From Bryobacteraceae bacterium (lineage in GTDB: Bacteria; Acidobacteriota; Terriglobia; Bryobacterales; Bryobacteraceae): DNA of 64,000 bases. Where the stretch lies: NCBI GenBank assembly GCA_025056865.1, contig JANWVO010000039.1, forward strand, positions 1-64,000. The letters run 5' to 3'. The notes beneath the pieces were generated by a model. It had not been told where the DNA came from and ran no database searches. It saw only the letters and a program-made list of their open reading frames with translations. The position numbers and the translations under genes were made by a program. Shown piece by piece: positions 1 through 8,991 of the stretch. Every line of letters starts with the position of its first letter. The first letter of the stretch is position 1.

Positions 1-432
1 ACCGGTGAAAGCCGCCGAAGCGGCCGCCCTACTGAGGCTGTCCGGTCCAAGCGGGGCGACTCTGGCCAGAGATTCGCATCCCCGCAACAAAGAGTCTCGC
101 ACGCCCGCACAAGCATCGGCCTGCAAGTGAATGATTCCACAGGCGCAATTCTCTGTGACGAGAGAAATGCGGGCACGCTCGTTCCACCGGGCCCCCGGAG
201 CGCGGAGCAACAGCGCCGGATGCCCGGGGGCGAGAGACCGCGCCATTCGCTGCCGGGACGCCGAGCGGCAGTCGCGCCGGAAGCTCAGGGGCGGGCGAGA
301 GAGGGAGCCGTCACCCGGCCACGAAGCGGGGTGAGTGCCGGACGCGCGGGGTGAGGAAGAGAGGCATTCACCGCCGGGGCATGGAGCGGCAGAGGCACTG
401 CAAGTCCAGGAGCAACGGATAGCGGACGCGCA
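1..432. other. Leading non-coding stretch, no gene recognised
   Basis: This stretch lies downstream of the minus-strand URO-D gene. One plus-strand frame is open from base 1 to 354, but its translation is Arg/Gly/Ala-rich low-complexity sequence typical of chance open frames in GC-rich DNA. There is a nested inverted repeat: GCGGGG (51-56) pairs with CCCCGC (80-85) around CTCTGGCCAGAG (60-71). A small GCCGC-CGAA-GCGGC hairpin lies at 11-24. These could be the end of a transcript from outside the window, but no T-run follows, so no terminator is called. Confidence 0.4.
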
Positions 433-1497
433 TCAGGCCGTCTCCGTTTCCAGCATGAGCTGCACCTTGCGGCGGATGGTTTCCGCCGCATCCGGGACGT
501 GAAGGACGTCGCATTCCGAGCCGAGGATGAAGGGGTGGCCGGTGGCGCGCATCCGCGCGATGAGCTCCTGCACGAGGCGGCGGACTTCCTCATCGGGCAT
601 GGCCGAGTCCGAGTAGAACTGCCGGGTGGGCAGGTTGCCAAACAGCACGGTGTCCGGCGGGAGGAGCGCCGCGTCCTCCCAGAGCCTGCGGCTCGAGCCG
701 AGGCTCAGCATGGCAGGCCGCAGCTTCCAGGCGAGCGCGCGGACCAGCTCCGCGGTGAGCTGCCCGCAGTCGTGCAGGATCAGGTCTGCGCCGGCGCCTT
801 CGATGGATTCGCGGACGCGCTGCAAAGGCGTCAGCACGAATTGTTCGAGCAGGTGCGGCGCCCGTGCCATCATGCGCGGGGACAGATAGGCGGTGCTGAC
901 GGCGGGCTCGCACAGGATGACGGCGCGGGCTCCGGCGCGGATCTGGGCGCGGACGGAGCGCAGCACCGCCGCGAGCGACAGCCGCAGGGCGGCTTCCGCG
1001 AGAGCGACGCTTTCTTCTTCCCGGGCGGTTGCGCCGCCGGCAGCGAGCGCGAGCGGCGTGATTGGATCCGCGAGCAGTTTTGTCAGGAGGGAAAACGGGC
1101 CGATGGCCATGCCGATGGGCACGAGGTCCGTCTCTTCGGCGATGTAGCGAAGGGCTCCCTGCTGCGCCTGCGAGCCGGGCGGAAAGGGCCGGGCCTCTTC
1201 GCGCTCCACGGCCCGGATCTGCGCCTCCTCCGGCGGCGCAGTCAGGTGGAGGCCGTCCACGCCGGCGGCGGGCACGCCAAGAAGGCCGAGCAGATCCGCC
1301 TTCTCGAGGCGCAGATCCATCAGCGGGAAGGCGAGCGGCGTGCGGTAGCGGCGCGCGGCGCGTTCGATGACGCGGCCGAGGCGGACGGGATCGAGCCGCG
1401 CGGCTTCGGGGCCGGGCTCTTCGTGCAGGAGCAGGTCCGTGCCGATGGGCATCCGGAGGCCGGCGGCGGCCAGTCCGAGCAGCAGGGGACGGATCAT
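433..1497 (-). CDS. Uroporphyrinogen decarboxylase-fold (URO-D family) methyltransferase-like protein
   Basis: The 354-residue protein has the URO-D TIM-barrel fold. It is more like the methyltransferase branch (MtaA/CmuA type) than heme-pathway HemE. A His-x-Cys pair lies at 242/244 (LHDCG) and a third Cys at 329 (GSECDV), the pattern that binds zinc in MtaA-type enzymes and activates a thiol acceptor. LFGNLP near 286 is a family landmark. It is the second gene of a minus-strand pair, 22 bases after a paralogue, with GGAAGG before the ATG. No corrinoid protein or other methyl-transfer partner is in the window, so the substrate is unknown. A methyl-transfer or demethylation role is inference from the family. 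Confidence 0.8.
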   Translation of the reverse strand: MIRPLLLGLAAAGLRMPIGTDLLLHEEPGPEAARLDPVRLGRVIERAARRYRTPLAFPLMDLRLEKADLLGLLGVPAAGVDGLHLTAPPEEAQIRAVEREEARPFPPGSQAQQGALRYIAEETDLVPIGMAIGPFSLLTKLLADPITPLALAAGGATAREEESVALAEAALRLSLAAVLRSVRAQIRAGARAVILCEPAVSTAYLSPRMMARAPHLLEQFVLTPLQRVRESIEGAGADLILHDCGQLTAELVRALAWKLRPAMLSLGSSRRLWEDAALLPPDTVLFGNLPTRQFYSDSAMPDEEVRRLVQELIARMRATGHPFILGSECDVLHVPDAAETIRRKVQLMLETETA

Positions 1498-1519
1498 GAA
1501 AGCCTTCCCGGCGCCGCGG

Positions 1520-2782
1520 TCAGCGCCTGACGCCGTTGAATTCGTGCACGGCTTCGATCATGGCGGCGATGTTTTCGACCGGCGTGCCGTGCTGCACGTT
1601 GTGGACGGCGTTGAAGACGAAGCCGCCGCCGGGCGCAAAGATTTCGCAGCGTCGCAGGACCTCTTCACGCACCTGCTGCGGCGTGCCGAAGGGGAGCGTC
1701 TTCTGCGTGTCGACGCCCCCTCCCCAGAAGACGAGCCGGCCGCCGTAGCGCCGCTTGAGGGCGGCGGGATCCATGCCGGCGGCGGAGCACTGCACCGGGT
1801 TGAGGATGTCGAAGCCGGCCTCGAGGAAGCTGTCGAGGAACTTCTCCACGCTGCCGCAGGAATGTTTGAAACATTTCCACGGAGTATTGGCGTGAATCCA
1901 GGAACAGACCTCGCGGTAGAAAGGCAGCCACAGCTCGCGGAACGTCTTCACGGAGCAGAACTGCGAGGTCTGCGTGCCGAAATCCGTGCCGCAGACGAAG
2001 ACGGCGTCGGCCGAGTCTCCGACAGCCTCGCGGATGCGGGCGAGGTTGGCCAGAGCCACCTCGCACTGCCTTTCGAAGACGCGCCGCACGTACCAGGGCC
2101 GCGAGACGATGCTCATGTACCATTCGGCGACGTCGCGGATGCCGCGCGGGCGCTTCAGCGACGGGGCGGGCACGAATGCGATGTCGCCGAACGACGTGCC
2201 TCCGAAAGAGGCGAGAATGCCGGCTCCGGAAGCCTCCGCTTCGGCGGCAGCGCGCCGGAAGTGCGCCAGGTCGGCTTCCGACAGCGGCTGGAACTCCTCG
2301 CAGTTGTCCTCGGGATCGAGACGGTCTTCGTCGATGGGCGGCTGGCGGATGATCGAGTCGAAGAAGGGGCTGCCGACGGGCATGCGGGCGCTGGGCGGCG
2401 CCGACAGATCGCCCTCCGGGTAGATCAGCAGCGTGCCGTCCGGCTCCACGGTGGTGCGGAAGCCGGCAGGGACGAGGACTTCGAGTCCCCGGAAGTTCCA
2501 TTCGCGCCAGCCGGAGTTTTCGAAGCCGAATTTGGTTTTGCGCGGAAAGATGCCGACGACGTCGACGCCCATCGCCTGGCGCAGGTCGTCGTCGATCCAT
2601 CCGAGCATCTGGTAGGGCTCGTGGACCCGGACGGGCCGCTTTTCGAGCCCGTAATAATCCCGCAGCGCCGCGACACAGGAAACATGCATTCCCGTGACCG
2701 CGGAGGCGCCGAAGTCGATGGGGACGCGGTCCGGTTCGCGGTGCGACAGCGCCGCGCGGAGCCTTTCGCGCGAGGTGGGCAT
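1520..2782 (-). CDS. Uroporphyrinogen decarboxylase-fold protein, second paralogue
   Basis: The 420-residue protein opens with the usual family N-terminus (SRERLRAALSHREPDRVP). A URO-D barrel follows, including FKHSCG with His307 and Cys309. The third zinc ligand expected of MtaA-like enzymes is not visible: the C-terminal segment reads FNAVHNVQHGTPVENI (389-404), where a Cys would be usual, so metal binding may use a His or be absent. It lies upstream of the first URO-D gene and probably shares its transcript. The start is 66 bases from the divergent queD start. It is not a good match for HemE; function unknown. Confidence 0.8.
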   Translation of the reverse strand: MPTSRERLRAALSHREPDRVPIDFGASAVTGMHVSCVAALRDYYGLEKRPVRVHEPYQMLGWIDDDLRQAMGVDVVGIFPRKTKFGFENSGWREWNFRGLEVLVPAGFRTTVEPDGTLLIYPEGDLSAPPSARMPVGSPFFDSIIRQPPIDEDRLDPEDNCEEFQPLSEADLAHFRRAAAEAEASGAGILASFGGTSFGDIAFVPAPSLKRPRGIRDVAEWYMSIVSRPWYVRRVFERQCEVALANLARIREAVGDSADAVFVCGTDFGTQTSQFCSVKTFRELWLPFYREVCSWIHANTPWKCFKHSCGSVEKFLDSFLEAGFDILNPVQCSAAGMDPAALKRRYGGRLVFWGGGVDTQKTLPFGTPQQVREEVLRRCEIFAPGGGFVFNAVHNVQHGTPVENIAAMIEAVHEFNGVRR

Positions 2783-2824
2783 GGCTGTGCCTTCCGGCGG
2801 GAATCCGCCACGCCAATGCTACCC

Positions 2825-2830
2825 TAGAAT
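2825..2830 (+). promoter_or_regulatory. Possible -10 element of queD
   Basis: TAGAAT matches five of six consensus -10 bases and sits 18 bases before the preferred queD ATG at 2849. No good -35 hexamer is visible, so this rests on the -10 match and its placement in the 66-base divergent gap. Confidence 0.35.
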
Positions 2831-2848
2831 TTGCAGGCGTTCCAGCGG

Positions 2849-3205
2849 ATGGAGATCTTCAAGGAGTTCACCTTCGAAGCGGCGCACCGGCTGCCGAACC
2901 TGCCGCCGGAGCACAAGTGCTCCCGGCTGCACGGCCACTCCTTCCACGTGCGGATCTGCGTCAGCGGCGCAGTGGACGGGCACAGTGGCTGGGTGATGGA
3001 CTTCGGCGAGATCAAGGCCGTCTGCAAGCCCGTCATCGACGAGCTGGACCACCGTTACCTGAACGAGATCGAGGGCCTGGAGAACCCGACGAGCGAGCGG
3101 ATCGCCGAATGGCTGTGGCGCCGGATCAAGCCGCTGCTGCCGCAACTGAGCGCGGTGGAGGTGCGCGAGACCTGCACGTCCGGGTGCCGCTACCGGGGCG
3201 AGTGA
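2849..3205 (+). CDS. queD: 6-carboxy-5,6,7,8-tetrahydropterin synthase (QueD/PTPS family)
   Basis: QueD converts 7,8-dihydroneopterin triphosphate to 6-carboxytetrahydropterin, an early step towards the queuosine precursor preQ0. The 118-residue protein has the family signature: zinc-binding His13 (AAHRLP), His28 and His30 (RLHGHSF), with catalytic Cys24 in CxxxHGH. The C-terminal [14 protein letters not shown] resembles the substrate-binding end. An upstream in-frame TTG at 2831 would add six residues, but the ATG is preferred because [13 protein letters not shown] is the standard N-terminus. tgt, the last shared enzyme of the pathway, lies 38 kb away. No queC, queE or queF is in the window, and eukaryote-like PTPS activity cannot be excluded by sequence alone. 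Confidence 0.88.
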   Translation: MEIFKEFTFEAAHRLPNLPPEHKCSRLHGHSFHVRICVSGAVDGHSGWVMDFGEIKAVCKPVIDELDHRYLNEIEGLENPTSERIAEWLWRRIKPLLPQLSAVEVRETCTSGCRYRGE

Positions 3206-3279
3206 GGCGGCGGGGAAGCCTGTCTGTAGGGCGCCGGGGGCGGGACGCGGGGAAATCCAGATAATCGGGTCTTGAAGTA

Positions 3280-3288
3280 TGGCATAAT
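3280..3288 (+). promoter_or_regulatory. Extended -10 promoter before the SagB-like gene
   Basis: TGG-CATAAT fits an extended -10 (TGn plus a five-of-six hexamer). Initiation would be near 3295, giving a leader of about 20 bases before the ATG at 3316. No clear -35 is present, as expected for extended -10 promoters. Confidence 0.4.
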
Positions 3289-3315
3289 GACGGGTAGACT
3301 GATCTGGACAGCCGC

Positions 3316-3978
3316 ATGAAGCCGCGTTCGACGCCCCACGAGCAGCCTGCGCCTCCCGTGCCCGCCCCCCGAAAGCAGGCGTCCGGCGGGAAAGCCGCCC
3401 TGCCGGAGCCGGCGGCGCTGCCGGCGGGCCTGCGGGAAGCCCTGGAGAAGCGCCGCAGCGTGCGCGAGTACTCGCGCGAGCCGCTGCGGCTGGAGGAGCT
3501 TTCGGCGCTGTTGTGGGCGGCGCAGGGGATCACCGCGCCCGGTGGGCTGAGGACGGCGCCATCGGCTGGCGCGATCTACCCGGTGAAGAGCTACGTCGTC
3601 GTGTCGCGGGTGCAGGGGCTTGCGCCCGGCTTCTACAGCTTCGATCCGGACACCCGGTCTCTGACGCTGCTGGCGAAGGGCGACCGGCAGAAGCGGCTGG
3701 CGAAGGCGTGCGGCGACCAACAGTGCGTGGAGGATTGCGCCGCCGGGCTGCTGCTGACGGCCTGGTACGGCGGGCTGCGGAAGCAGTATGGAGACGCCGC
3801 CGAAGCGCTGGCGCTGCTGGAGGCGGGCCACATCGGGCAGAACTGGCATCTGGCGGCGGCGGCGCTGGGGCTGGGGTCGGTGAGCATCGGGAAGATCGAT
3901 CCTCCCGCGCTGAAGCTGCTGCTGCCGATTCCCGACGACGAGCACCCGCTCTACCTGCTGATCGCCGGCAGGCGCTGA
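3316..3978 (+). CDS. SagB/ThcOx-type nitroreductase-family oxidoreductase
   Basis: This 220-residue FMN-dependent nitroreductase-fold protein belongs to the SagB/ThcOx branch. Seen: EKRRSVREYS (about 45-54) for FMN phosphate binding, the family block TAPSAGAIYPV (about 80-90) with YSFDPD further on, and GHIGQNWHLAAAALGLGSVSIG near the end. In thiazole/oxazole-modified microcin clusters SagB oxidises azolines, but no cyclodehydratase (SagC/D, YcaO) or precursor peptide is nearby, so this is probably a stand-alone oxidoreductase of unknown substrate. About 35 Pro/Ala-rich residues precede the domain. Cysteines at the QCVEDC segment are unusual and might be redox active (inference). Confidence 0.8.
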   Translation: MKPRSTPHEQPAPPVPAPRKQASGGKAALPEPAALPAGLREALEKRRSVREYSREPLRLEELSALLWAAQGITAPGGLRTAPSAGAIYPVKSYVVVSRVQGLAPGFYSFDPDTRSLTLLAKGDRQKRLAKACGDQQCVEDCAAGLLLTAWYGGLRKQYGDAAEALALLEAGHIGQNWHLAAAALGLGSVSIGKIDPPALKLLLPIPDDEHPLYLLIAGRR

Positions 3979-4040
3979 CGGAATGCCGCGGGGCGGCAAG
4001 CCCGCTCCCCCATTTGGGGCTAGGCAAGAGCGCGGATTTC

Positions 4041-4049
4041 TGCTAACAT
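4041..4049 (+). promoter_or_regulatory. Extended -10 promoter before the giant TPR gene
   Basis: TGC-TAACAT resembles an extended -10. The GTG start at 4066 is 16 bases further on, and the intervening bases contain no Shine-Dalgarno match. Confidence 0.35.
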
Positions 4050-4065
4050 TTACGGCACTTTCAGC

Positions 4066-7000
4066 GTGCTGGGTGTCATCCTCCTCTCTTCTCTCAGCCT
4101 GTGCCTCTTCGCTCAGAGCGCCGCCGCGCAGAGGGTGCTGCTGAGCGTCCCCGCGGGCGGCACGCCGCCGGCGGCTGTCCGGCATGGCGGGCAGGAGCTG
4201 CCTCTGCGCACGAGCCCGGCGCGGCTGGAAGACGCGCCGTCTGTGGTGGTGCTCGCCGACTGGCTGGAGGAGGAGGAGCGGAAAGAGCTCGCCGCCTATC
4301 TGAAGAAGCGGCTGGCGCAGACGCGCGACAGGGAGCGGGTGGCCCTGGTCGTGGTGCGGGGCCTCGAGCCGATCCCGCTGCCGCCGTTGCGGACGGCGGC
4401 GCAACTGGAGCGCGAGCTGTCGCTCGCGCTGGAGCCTGAGGCGGGCGGAGGCGCAAGGCCTTCGGCGGAACAGCTCTACGATCTGCTGCTCGGCATGGCG
4501 CCGGAGGGCGGAGAGGCGTGGAGGGAATGGATCTGGGCGGGCCGGCTGCCGGTGTTCGAGGATCCGCTGGCGCAGGAGTATCTGAGGGGGCGCCTGCAAC
4601 AGACGCTGGGCAGCGCCCGGCTGCGCCTGACCGTATGGCCCGAGCCGCCGCAGTGGATTCCCGCGGCGGAAGAGGCCCGGGGCAGCCGCCTGTACGAGGC
4701 GGAATGGGAGGCGCCCCCGGCGGGCGAGGGATTCGAGATCGTGCGGGTGAAGCTGGAGGACGCCGAGTGGCCGTGGGTGGCGGCGGCTCCCGGCTTCCGC
4801 CTTCCCGGCATCGCCACGCTCATGCAGTTTCTCCACACGGTGCGGGCGGCGGCGGACAGCAGCGCAGGCGAGAAAGAGCTGGCCGCGCTGCAACGCGGAA
4901 TGGACGTTTTCCCCAACCACCTTCCGGCGCTGGAGGCGGGCGCGGCGCTGGGCGAGCGGCTGGGCGATTTCCGCGGCGCGGCCTTCTTCCTCGAGCGGCT
5001 GACGGCCAGGCGGCCCGCCGAGGCGGCGCTGTGGAGGCGGTACGCCGCGGCGGCGTGGCGCGCCCGGCTGCCGGAAGCGGAGCGCGCGTTGCGGCGGGCG
5101 CTGGAGGCGCTGCCGCGGGACGCGGAGCTGCTGGAGTGGCTCGGCCGGGCGAGAATCGCCGCAGGCGACAACCGCGAGGCCTACGGGCTGATCCGGCAGA
5201 GCCTGGAGGAGCGGGCCGACAACACGACCCTGTGGTGGATTGCCGCCGACCTGGCGCGCGAGCTGGGCGATGAGTTCGGCGAACGGACGGCGCTGCGGCA
5301 GGCGCTGGACCGCGAGCCGGGGCGGGCCGACCGCCGCGCGCGGCTGGTGGCGCTGAGCCGGAAGGCGGGCGACGGGCCCGTGCTGCAACGCACGCTGGAA
5401 GAGGCCGAGGCGCAAGGCGGCGAGGAGAAGGACATCGGCATTCTGGAGCAGTACGCCGAGGGCTGGGAAGCGCTGGGCGACAGCGGACGCGCGCTGCGGC
5501 TGTGGTCGAGGACGATCGAGCTGGACGCCCGTTACGAGAAAGGCCACCTTTCTGTCTGCCGTTTGCTGGAGGCGCGGAAGGACTGGCCGCGGACGCTGGA
5601 GGCGGCCGAGCGCGGCCTGGCGGGCGTGCCGGAATCGGCCGGGCTGCATCTGGTGCGGGCGCGCGCGCTGTGGAACACCGGCAGGCAGCAGGACGCGCGG
5701 CGGGCGCTGCGCGAGGCAGCGGCGGCGGTGAAGGACGTGCGCGTGGCGGAGGCGCGCGCGGAGACCGAGGACCTGTTTGGCGGCGAGGGCGCGCTGGAGG
5801 CGTGGCGCGAACTGCTGGCACAACTGGACGCGGCCGGCGCGGAGACGGCCCGGAAGGAACAGGCGCGGCGGCGGGCATTGCGGGCCGCGCTGCGCGACGG
5901 GCATCCGGAGGCGGCGAGCCGATATCTGGAGCTGCCGCATGCGCCTGCGGACGCCGTGCAGGGAGAGTCCGGGAAGGGCGGGCTGCTGATTCCTGGCGGC
6001 GTGCAGGTGCTGCGGTTTCTGTCCGGCATTGGCGGGCCGGATGACGCGGGCGAGTATCTGAGCGCTTTTGCGCGCGCCGTGGTGCAGCGGTCGCTGTTCC
6101 TGAAGGAGAAGGAGTGGGAGCGCTACTCCGAGCCGCTGCTCGAGCATTACGAGCGGCTGGCGCAGTTGCGCAAACCGTTCCCGGCGGCGCGCGGCGGGAC
6201 GGAGATCGTGCTGAGCGCCGAGTCGCAGAAGCAGCGGCAGCAGACGCAGCGGGTGCTGGAGCTGCTCGGCTACCGCCTGCGCACGGGGCGCGGGCGGCTG
6301 AGCATCGAGATGCAGACCAAGGGGGAGAGGGCGAAGCGGCACACGCTGGCGGCAGCGCTCGACCTGGACGACCGCGCGGTGGAAGAAGCGCTGGCGGGCG
6401 GGAAGGCGTACACGCTGCGCATCCGCGACGAGCTGGCGCGGCCCGTGCTGGGCGAGAAGGCGTGGGCCGACGTGCTCAGGCGCCATCAGAACCCGCTGGG
6501 CTTTGCCGGAGCGCTGCTGCGCGAGCCGAGGCTTGCGCAGGTCTATGCGGGGCTGGCGTCAGCCGGGCCGGCGGCGGCCGAGGCGCTGGCGGCGCGGATC
6601 GGCATCCGGCGGCTGCTGGACGATTACGGAATGCTGCTGTTTCTTTACGGGCCGGCGATGACGCTGGACGAGCGGGGCCGATGCCCCGTGCCCGGCGGAG
6701 AAGCGGCCGAAGCGGCCTGGGCAACGCTGGCAGGCGAGCATCCGCGCGATGGCGCGAAGTTTCTGGAGGCGCTGCTGCGCAAGGACGACGGCATGGTGCT
6801 GGCCTTCTTCGCCATGCTGCACGGCGTCACCTTCGAGCGGCAGAGATGGTTCCTTCAGAGCGCCGAGCGGGCGCGGACGTTCTACCGGCTGATGAAAGAC
6901 GCGCCGGAGTGGGAGGGGAGGGCGGACCGGCTGGTGCGCGGGAGTTCGATTCTTGCGCTGTTCCGCGAGCTGCCGCTGAACGAGGACGGCAGCGTGCGGT

Positions 7001-8991
7001 TCCCCGGCGGCCCGCAGGTGTGGCAGGTGGCGCGGGGGACGAGCGACCTGGACCGCATTCAGCGGCTGGAGCGGCGGGCGCGCCGCGCCCGGCCCGCGGA
7101 AGAGGAGGAGATCCTCGAGCGGATGGCGCGGGAACGCTACAGCGCGAACCGCGAGCGGTTTTCGCAGCTCGACAATTTCCTGATGGTGGCGCGCATCGAG
7201 CAGGCGCTCGGCCGGGAGCTGGAGCCGCGGGAGGCGCTGATCCTGTCGCAGCAGTTCGCGCGGTATGAGTGGGCCTATCCGATGCTGATCCCGCTGCCGG
7301 GTCTGGGAGAGAAGGAGTTTCTCGCGTTCTTTGCGTGGGCGGAGGCGCTGGACGGGCTGTCCAGCACGGAGAAGAACCTGAGCATCGGGCTGGTCAGCCA
7401 TGTGGCGCTGCTCGAGGGGCTGCTGGTGCGGGCGGGGCGGCTGGACGGAAAGGCGGCCGCGGAGATCCTGGCAGAGCTCTGCGCGGGGATGAAAGGGGTG
7501 CAGGATTTCGCGCGGATGGCAGAAGCGGCGCGGAACGCGCTGCGGCGGCTGGCGGCGGCGCTGGAGGCGAAGCCGGGCGGGCTGGGCAGCGCGCTGGAGG
7601 CGGCGCTGTTCGGTCCGGAGGAGACGCCGGCGGGCAGCCGCCGGCGCAGCGAATTCCGCGGCGTGCTGGCAGCGCAGAAGATTCCGCCGCTGGACGCGGT
7701 GCTGGAGGCGCTGGACGCTGCCGGGCGCGCCGGGACGGACGCCGGCGCGGCGCAGGCGTCCGCGGCGGCGCTGGAACGCGTGGCCGCGCAGCTCGAGGTG
7801 CTGCCAATGCCGAAGACGATGAAGCCGCCGGCGGCGCTGAAGGAGCTGCTTTCGCTGTGGCGGACGCGGGAGCTGGCCGAAATTGCGCGGGAGCTGCGGC
7901 AGAAGGCGGCGCGGAAGAAGCCGAACCCGAAGGATTTGCAGAAGCTGGGCGCCGATGCGCGGCGCGAGCTGGCCCCGTGGCTGGAGCTGTCGCTGCGGGG
8001 CCTGACGGCGGGGTTTTACCTGCGGCCCTCCGATCTGCCGGTGAGCGAGGATCCGTGGCTGCTGCGCAAGTACTGGTATGCGGACACGTCGCAGTCGGCC
8101 CGCGGGAGCTTCCCGTATCCGGAATTCCGGATCGACAGCGCCGGGCCTGGCAGCCTGATGCTTGGGTCGCCGGGCGGGCTGCCGCTGGTGGCGGCGGAGA
8201 TTGCCGTGGCGGGGCAGAAGGCCGCGCTGGGGTTTGCGGGCGCGGTGGAAGTGAAGCAGATCGCCTCGCTGCGGAACACGCTGTGGCTGCGGCTGCGGGA
8301 GCAGGACCTGCGCGCGGCGCGGCTGGCGTGGCTGGCGGGGCGGGAATGGGTGTTGGACGCCGCCTTCGACGCGGACGCGGCGGCGGGGCTGGAACGCGCG
8401 GCCACAGGGCTGCTGGCTCCCGAGCGGCTGGCGGCGGCGGAGCGGCTGTTGCGGCGGCTGCGGAACCTGCACTCGCTGATGCCGGCGGCGCGGCCGTTCC
8501 GCAGCGAGTATGAATCGCTGTGGCGGTCGGTGTGGGAATGCTTTTCCATGTCGGACCTGTTCTGGCTGGGGCGGCAGAGGCGGGACGCGCCGGCGGAGGC
8601 CGTGGCGGCGAAGGCGCTGGCGGCGCTTCCCGCGGGGGTGTGGGCAGGGCCGGCGGAGGAGCTGGGCCCGCTGCGGCTGGAGATGGCGCGCAGCGCGGCG
8701 CCGCAGCTTGCGCCGATGCCGCCGTACGAACATTTCGCACAGGAATTGTTGCCGGGGCCGCTGGGCGAGCGGCTTTCGGAGTTTTCGCTGGCCCTGGCCG
8801 CAGCCGCCGATGAGGCGGGACTGCCGCCGGAAGCGCTGGCGCTGATTGCGGAGCCGCTGGCGCGCCGCCTGCTGGAGCGGCTGGAAATGACGGATCAGGC
8901 CGACTTCCGTGCGGCGGTGGAGCTGTGGAAGTCGATTACGGCCCAGGACGTGTTGCGGGCCTGGCAGGAGCAGATGGAGAAGGCGCCATGA
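4066..8991 (+). CDS. Giant secreted TPR-repeat protein (1641 aa)
   Basis: A GTG start is chosen because it gives a clear signal peptide (LGVILLSSLSLCLFAQSAAAQ) cleaved near residue 22. The first 230 residues are unrecognised. Residues about 280-600 contain helical TPR-like repeats (for example ALPRDAELLEWLGRARIAAGDNREAY read in pieces, with recurring A-L-G-Y/W and P at helix ends). The last 1000 residues are Ala/Leu/Glu/Arg-rich helical sequence with no domain I can name. Such large tetratricopeptide scaffolds are common in Acidobacteria. The stop overlaps the start of a VWA protein by four bases, so the two are probably translated together and may act together in the periplasm. A long minus-strand open frame inside it is a codon-bias shadow. 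Confidence 0.85.
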   Translation: MLGVILLSSLSLCLFAQSAAAQRVLLSVPAGGTPPAAVRHGGQELPLRTSPARLEDAPSVVVLADWLEEEERKELAAYLKKRLAQTRDRERVALVVVRGLEPIPLPPLRTAAQLERELSLALEPEAGGGARPSAEQLYDLLLGMAPEGGEAWREWIWAGRLPVFEDPLAQEYLRGRLQQTLGSARLRLTVWPEPPQWIPAAEEARGSRLYEAEWEAPPAGEGFEIVRVKLEDAEWPWVAAAPGFRLPGIATLMQFLHTVRAAADSSAGEKELAALQRGMDVFPNHLPALEAGAALGERLGDFRGAAFFLERLTARRPAEAALWRRYAAAAWRARLPEAERALRRALEALPRDAELLEWLGRARIAAGDNREAYGLIRQSLEERADNTTLWWIAADLARELGDEFGERTALRQALDREPGRADRRARLVALSRKAGDGPVLQRTLEEAEAQGGEEKDIGILEQYAEGWEALGDSGRALRLWSRTIELDARYEKGHLSVCRLLEARKDWPRTLEAAERGLAGVPESAGLHLVRARALWNTGRQQDARRALREAAAAVKDVRVAEARAETEDLFGGEGALEAWRELLAQLDAAGAETARKEQARRRALRAALRDGHPEAASRYLELPHAPADAVQGESGKGGLLIPGGVQVLRFLSGIGGPDDAGEYLSAFARAVVQRSLFLKEKEWERYSEPLLEHYERLAQLRKPFPAARGGTEIVLSAESQKQRQQTQRVLELLGYRLRTGRGRLSIEMQTKGERAKRHTLAAALDLDDRAVEEALAGGKAYTLRIRDELARPVLGEKAWADVLRRHQNPLGFAGALLREPRLAQVYAGLASAGPAAAEALAARIGIRRLLDDYGMLLFLYGPAMTLDERGRCPVPGGEAAEAAWATLAGEHPRDGAKFLEALLRKDDGMVLAFFAMLHGVTFERQRWFLQSAERARTFYRLMKDAPEWEGRADRLVRGSSILALFRELPLNEDGSVRFPGGPQVWQVARGTSDLDRIQRLERRARRARPAEEEEILERMARERYSANRERFSQLDNFLMVARIEQALGRELEPREALILSQQFARYEWAYPMLIPLPGLGEKEFLAFFAWAEALDGLSSTEKNLSIGLVSHVALLEGLLVRAGRLDGKAAAEILAELCAGMKGVQDFARMAEAARNALRRLAAALEAKPGGLGSALEAALFGPEETPAGSRRRSEFRGVLAAQKIPPLDAVLEALDAAGRAGTDAGAAQASAAALERVAAQLEVLPMPKTMKPPAALKELLSLWRTRELAEIARELRQKAARKKPNPKDLQKLGADARRELAPWLELSLRGLTAGFYLRPSDLPVSEDPWLLRKYWYADTSQSARGSFPYPEFRIDSAGPGSLMLGSPGGLPLVAAEIAVAGQKAALGFAGAVEVKQIASLRNTLWLRLREQDLRAARLAWLAGREWVLDAAFDADAAAGLERAATGLLAPERLAAAERLLRRLRNLHSLMPAARPFRSEYESLWRSVWECFSMSDLFWLGRQRRDAPAEAVAAKALAALPAGVWAGPAEELGPLRLEMARSAAPQLAPMPPYEHFAQELLPGPLGERLSEFSLALAAAADEAGLPPEALALIAEPLARRLLERLEMTDQADFRAAVELWKSITAQDVLRAWQEQMEKAP

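Noticed and set aside
11-85. Hairpins near the left edge considered as a tRNA or terminator
   Set aside because: The stem-loops do not form a cloverleaf, no T-loop sequence is present, and no T-run follows.
3316-3978. SagB-like gene as sign of a ribosomal peptide natural-product cluster
   Set aside because: No YcaO cyclodehydratase, precursor peptide or exporter was found in the flanking 10 kb.
3190-6486. A 1098-codon open frame on the minus strand opposite the giant TPR gene
   Set aside because: Its translation is Arg/Pro/Gln/Leu-rich low-complexity sequence, the mirror of a GC-rich coding strand. The plus-strand protein has a signal peptide and repeat structure.
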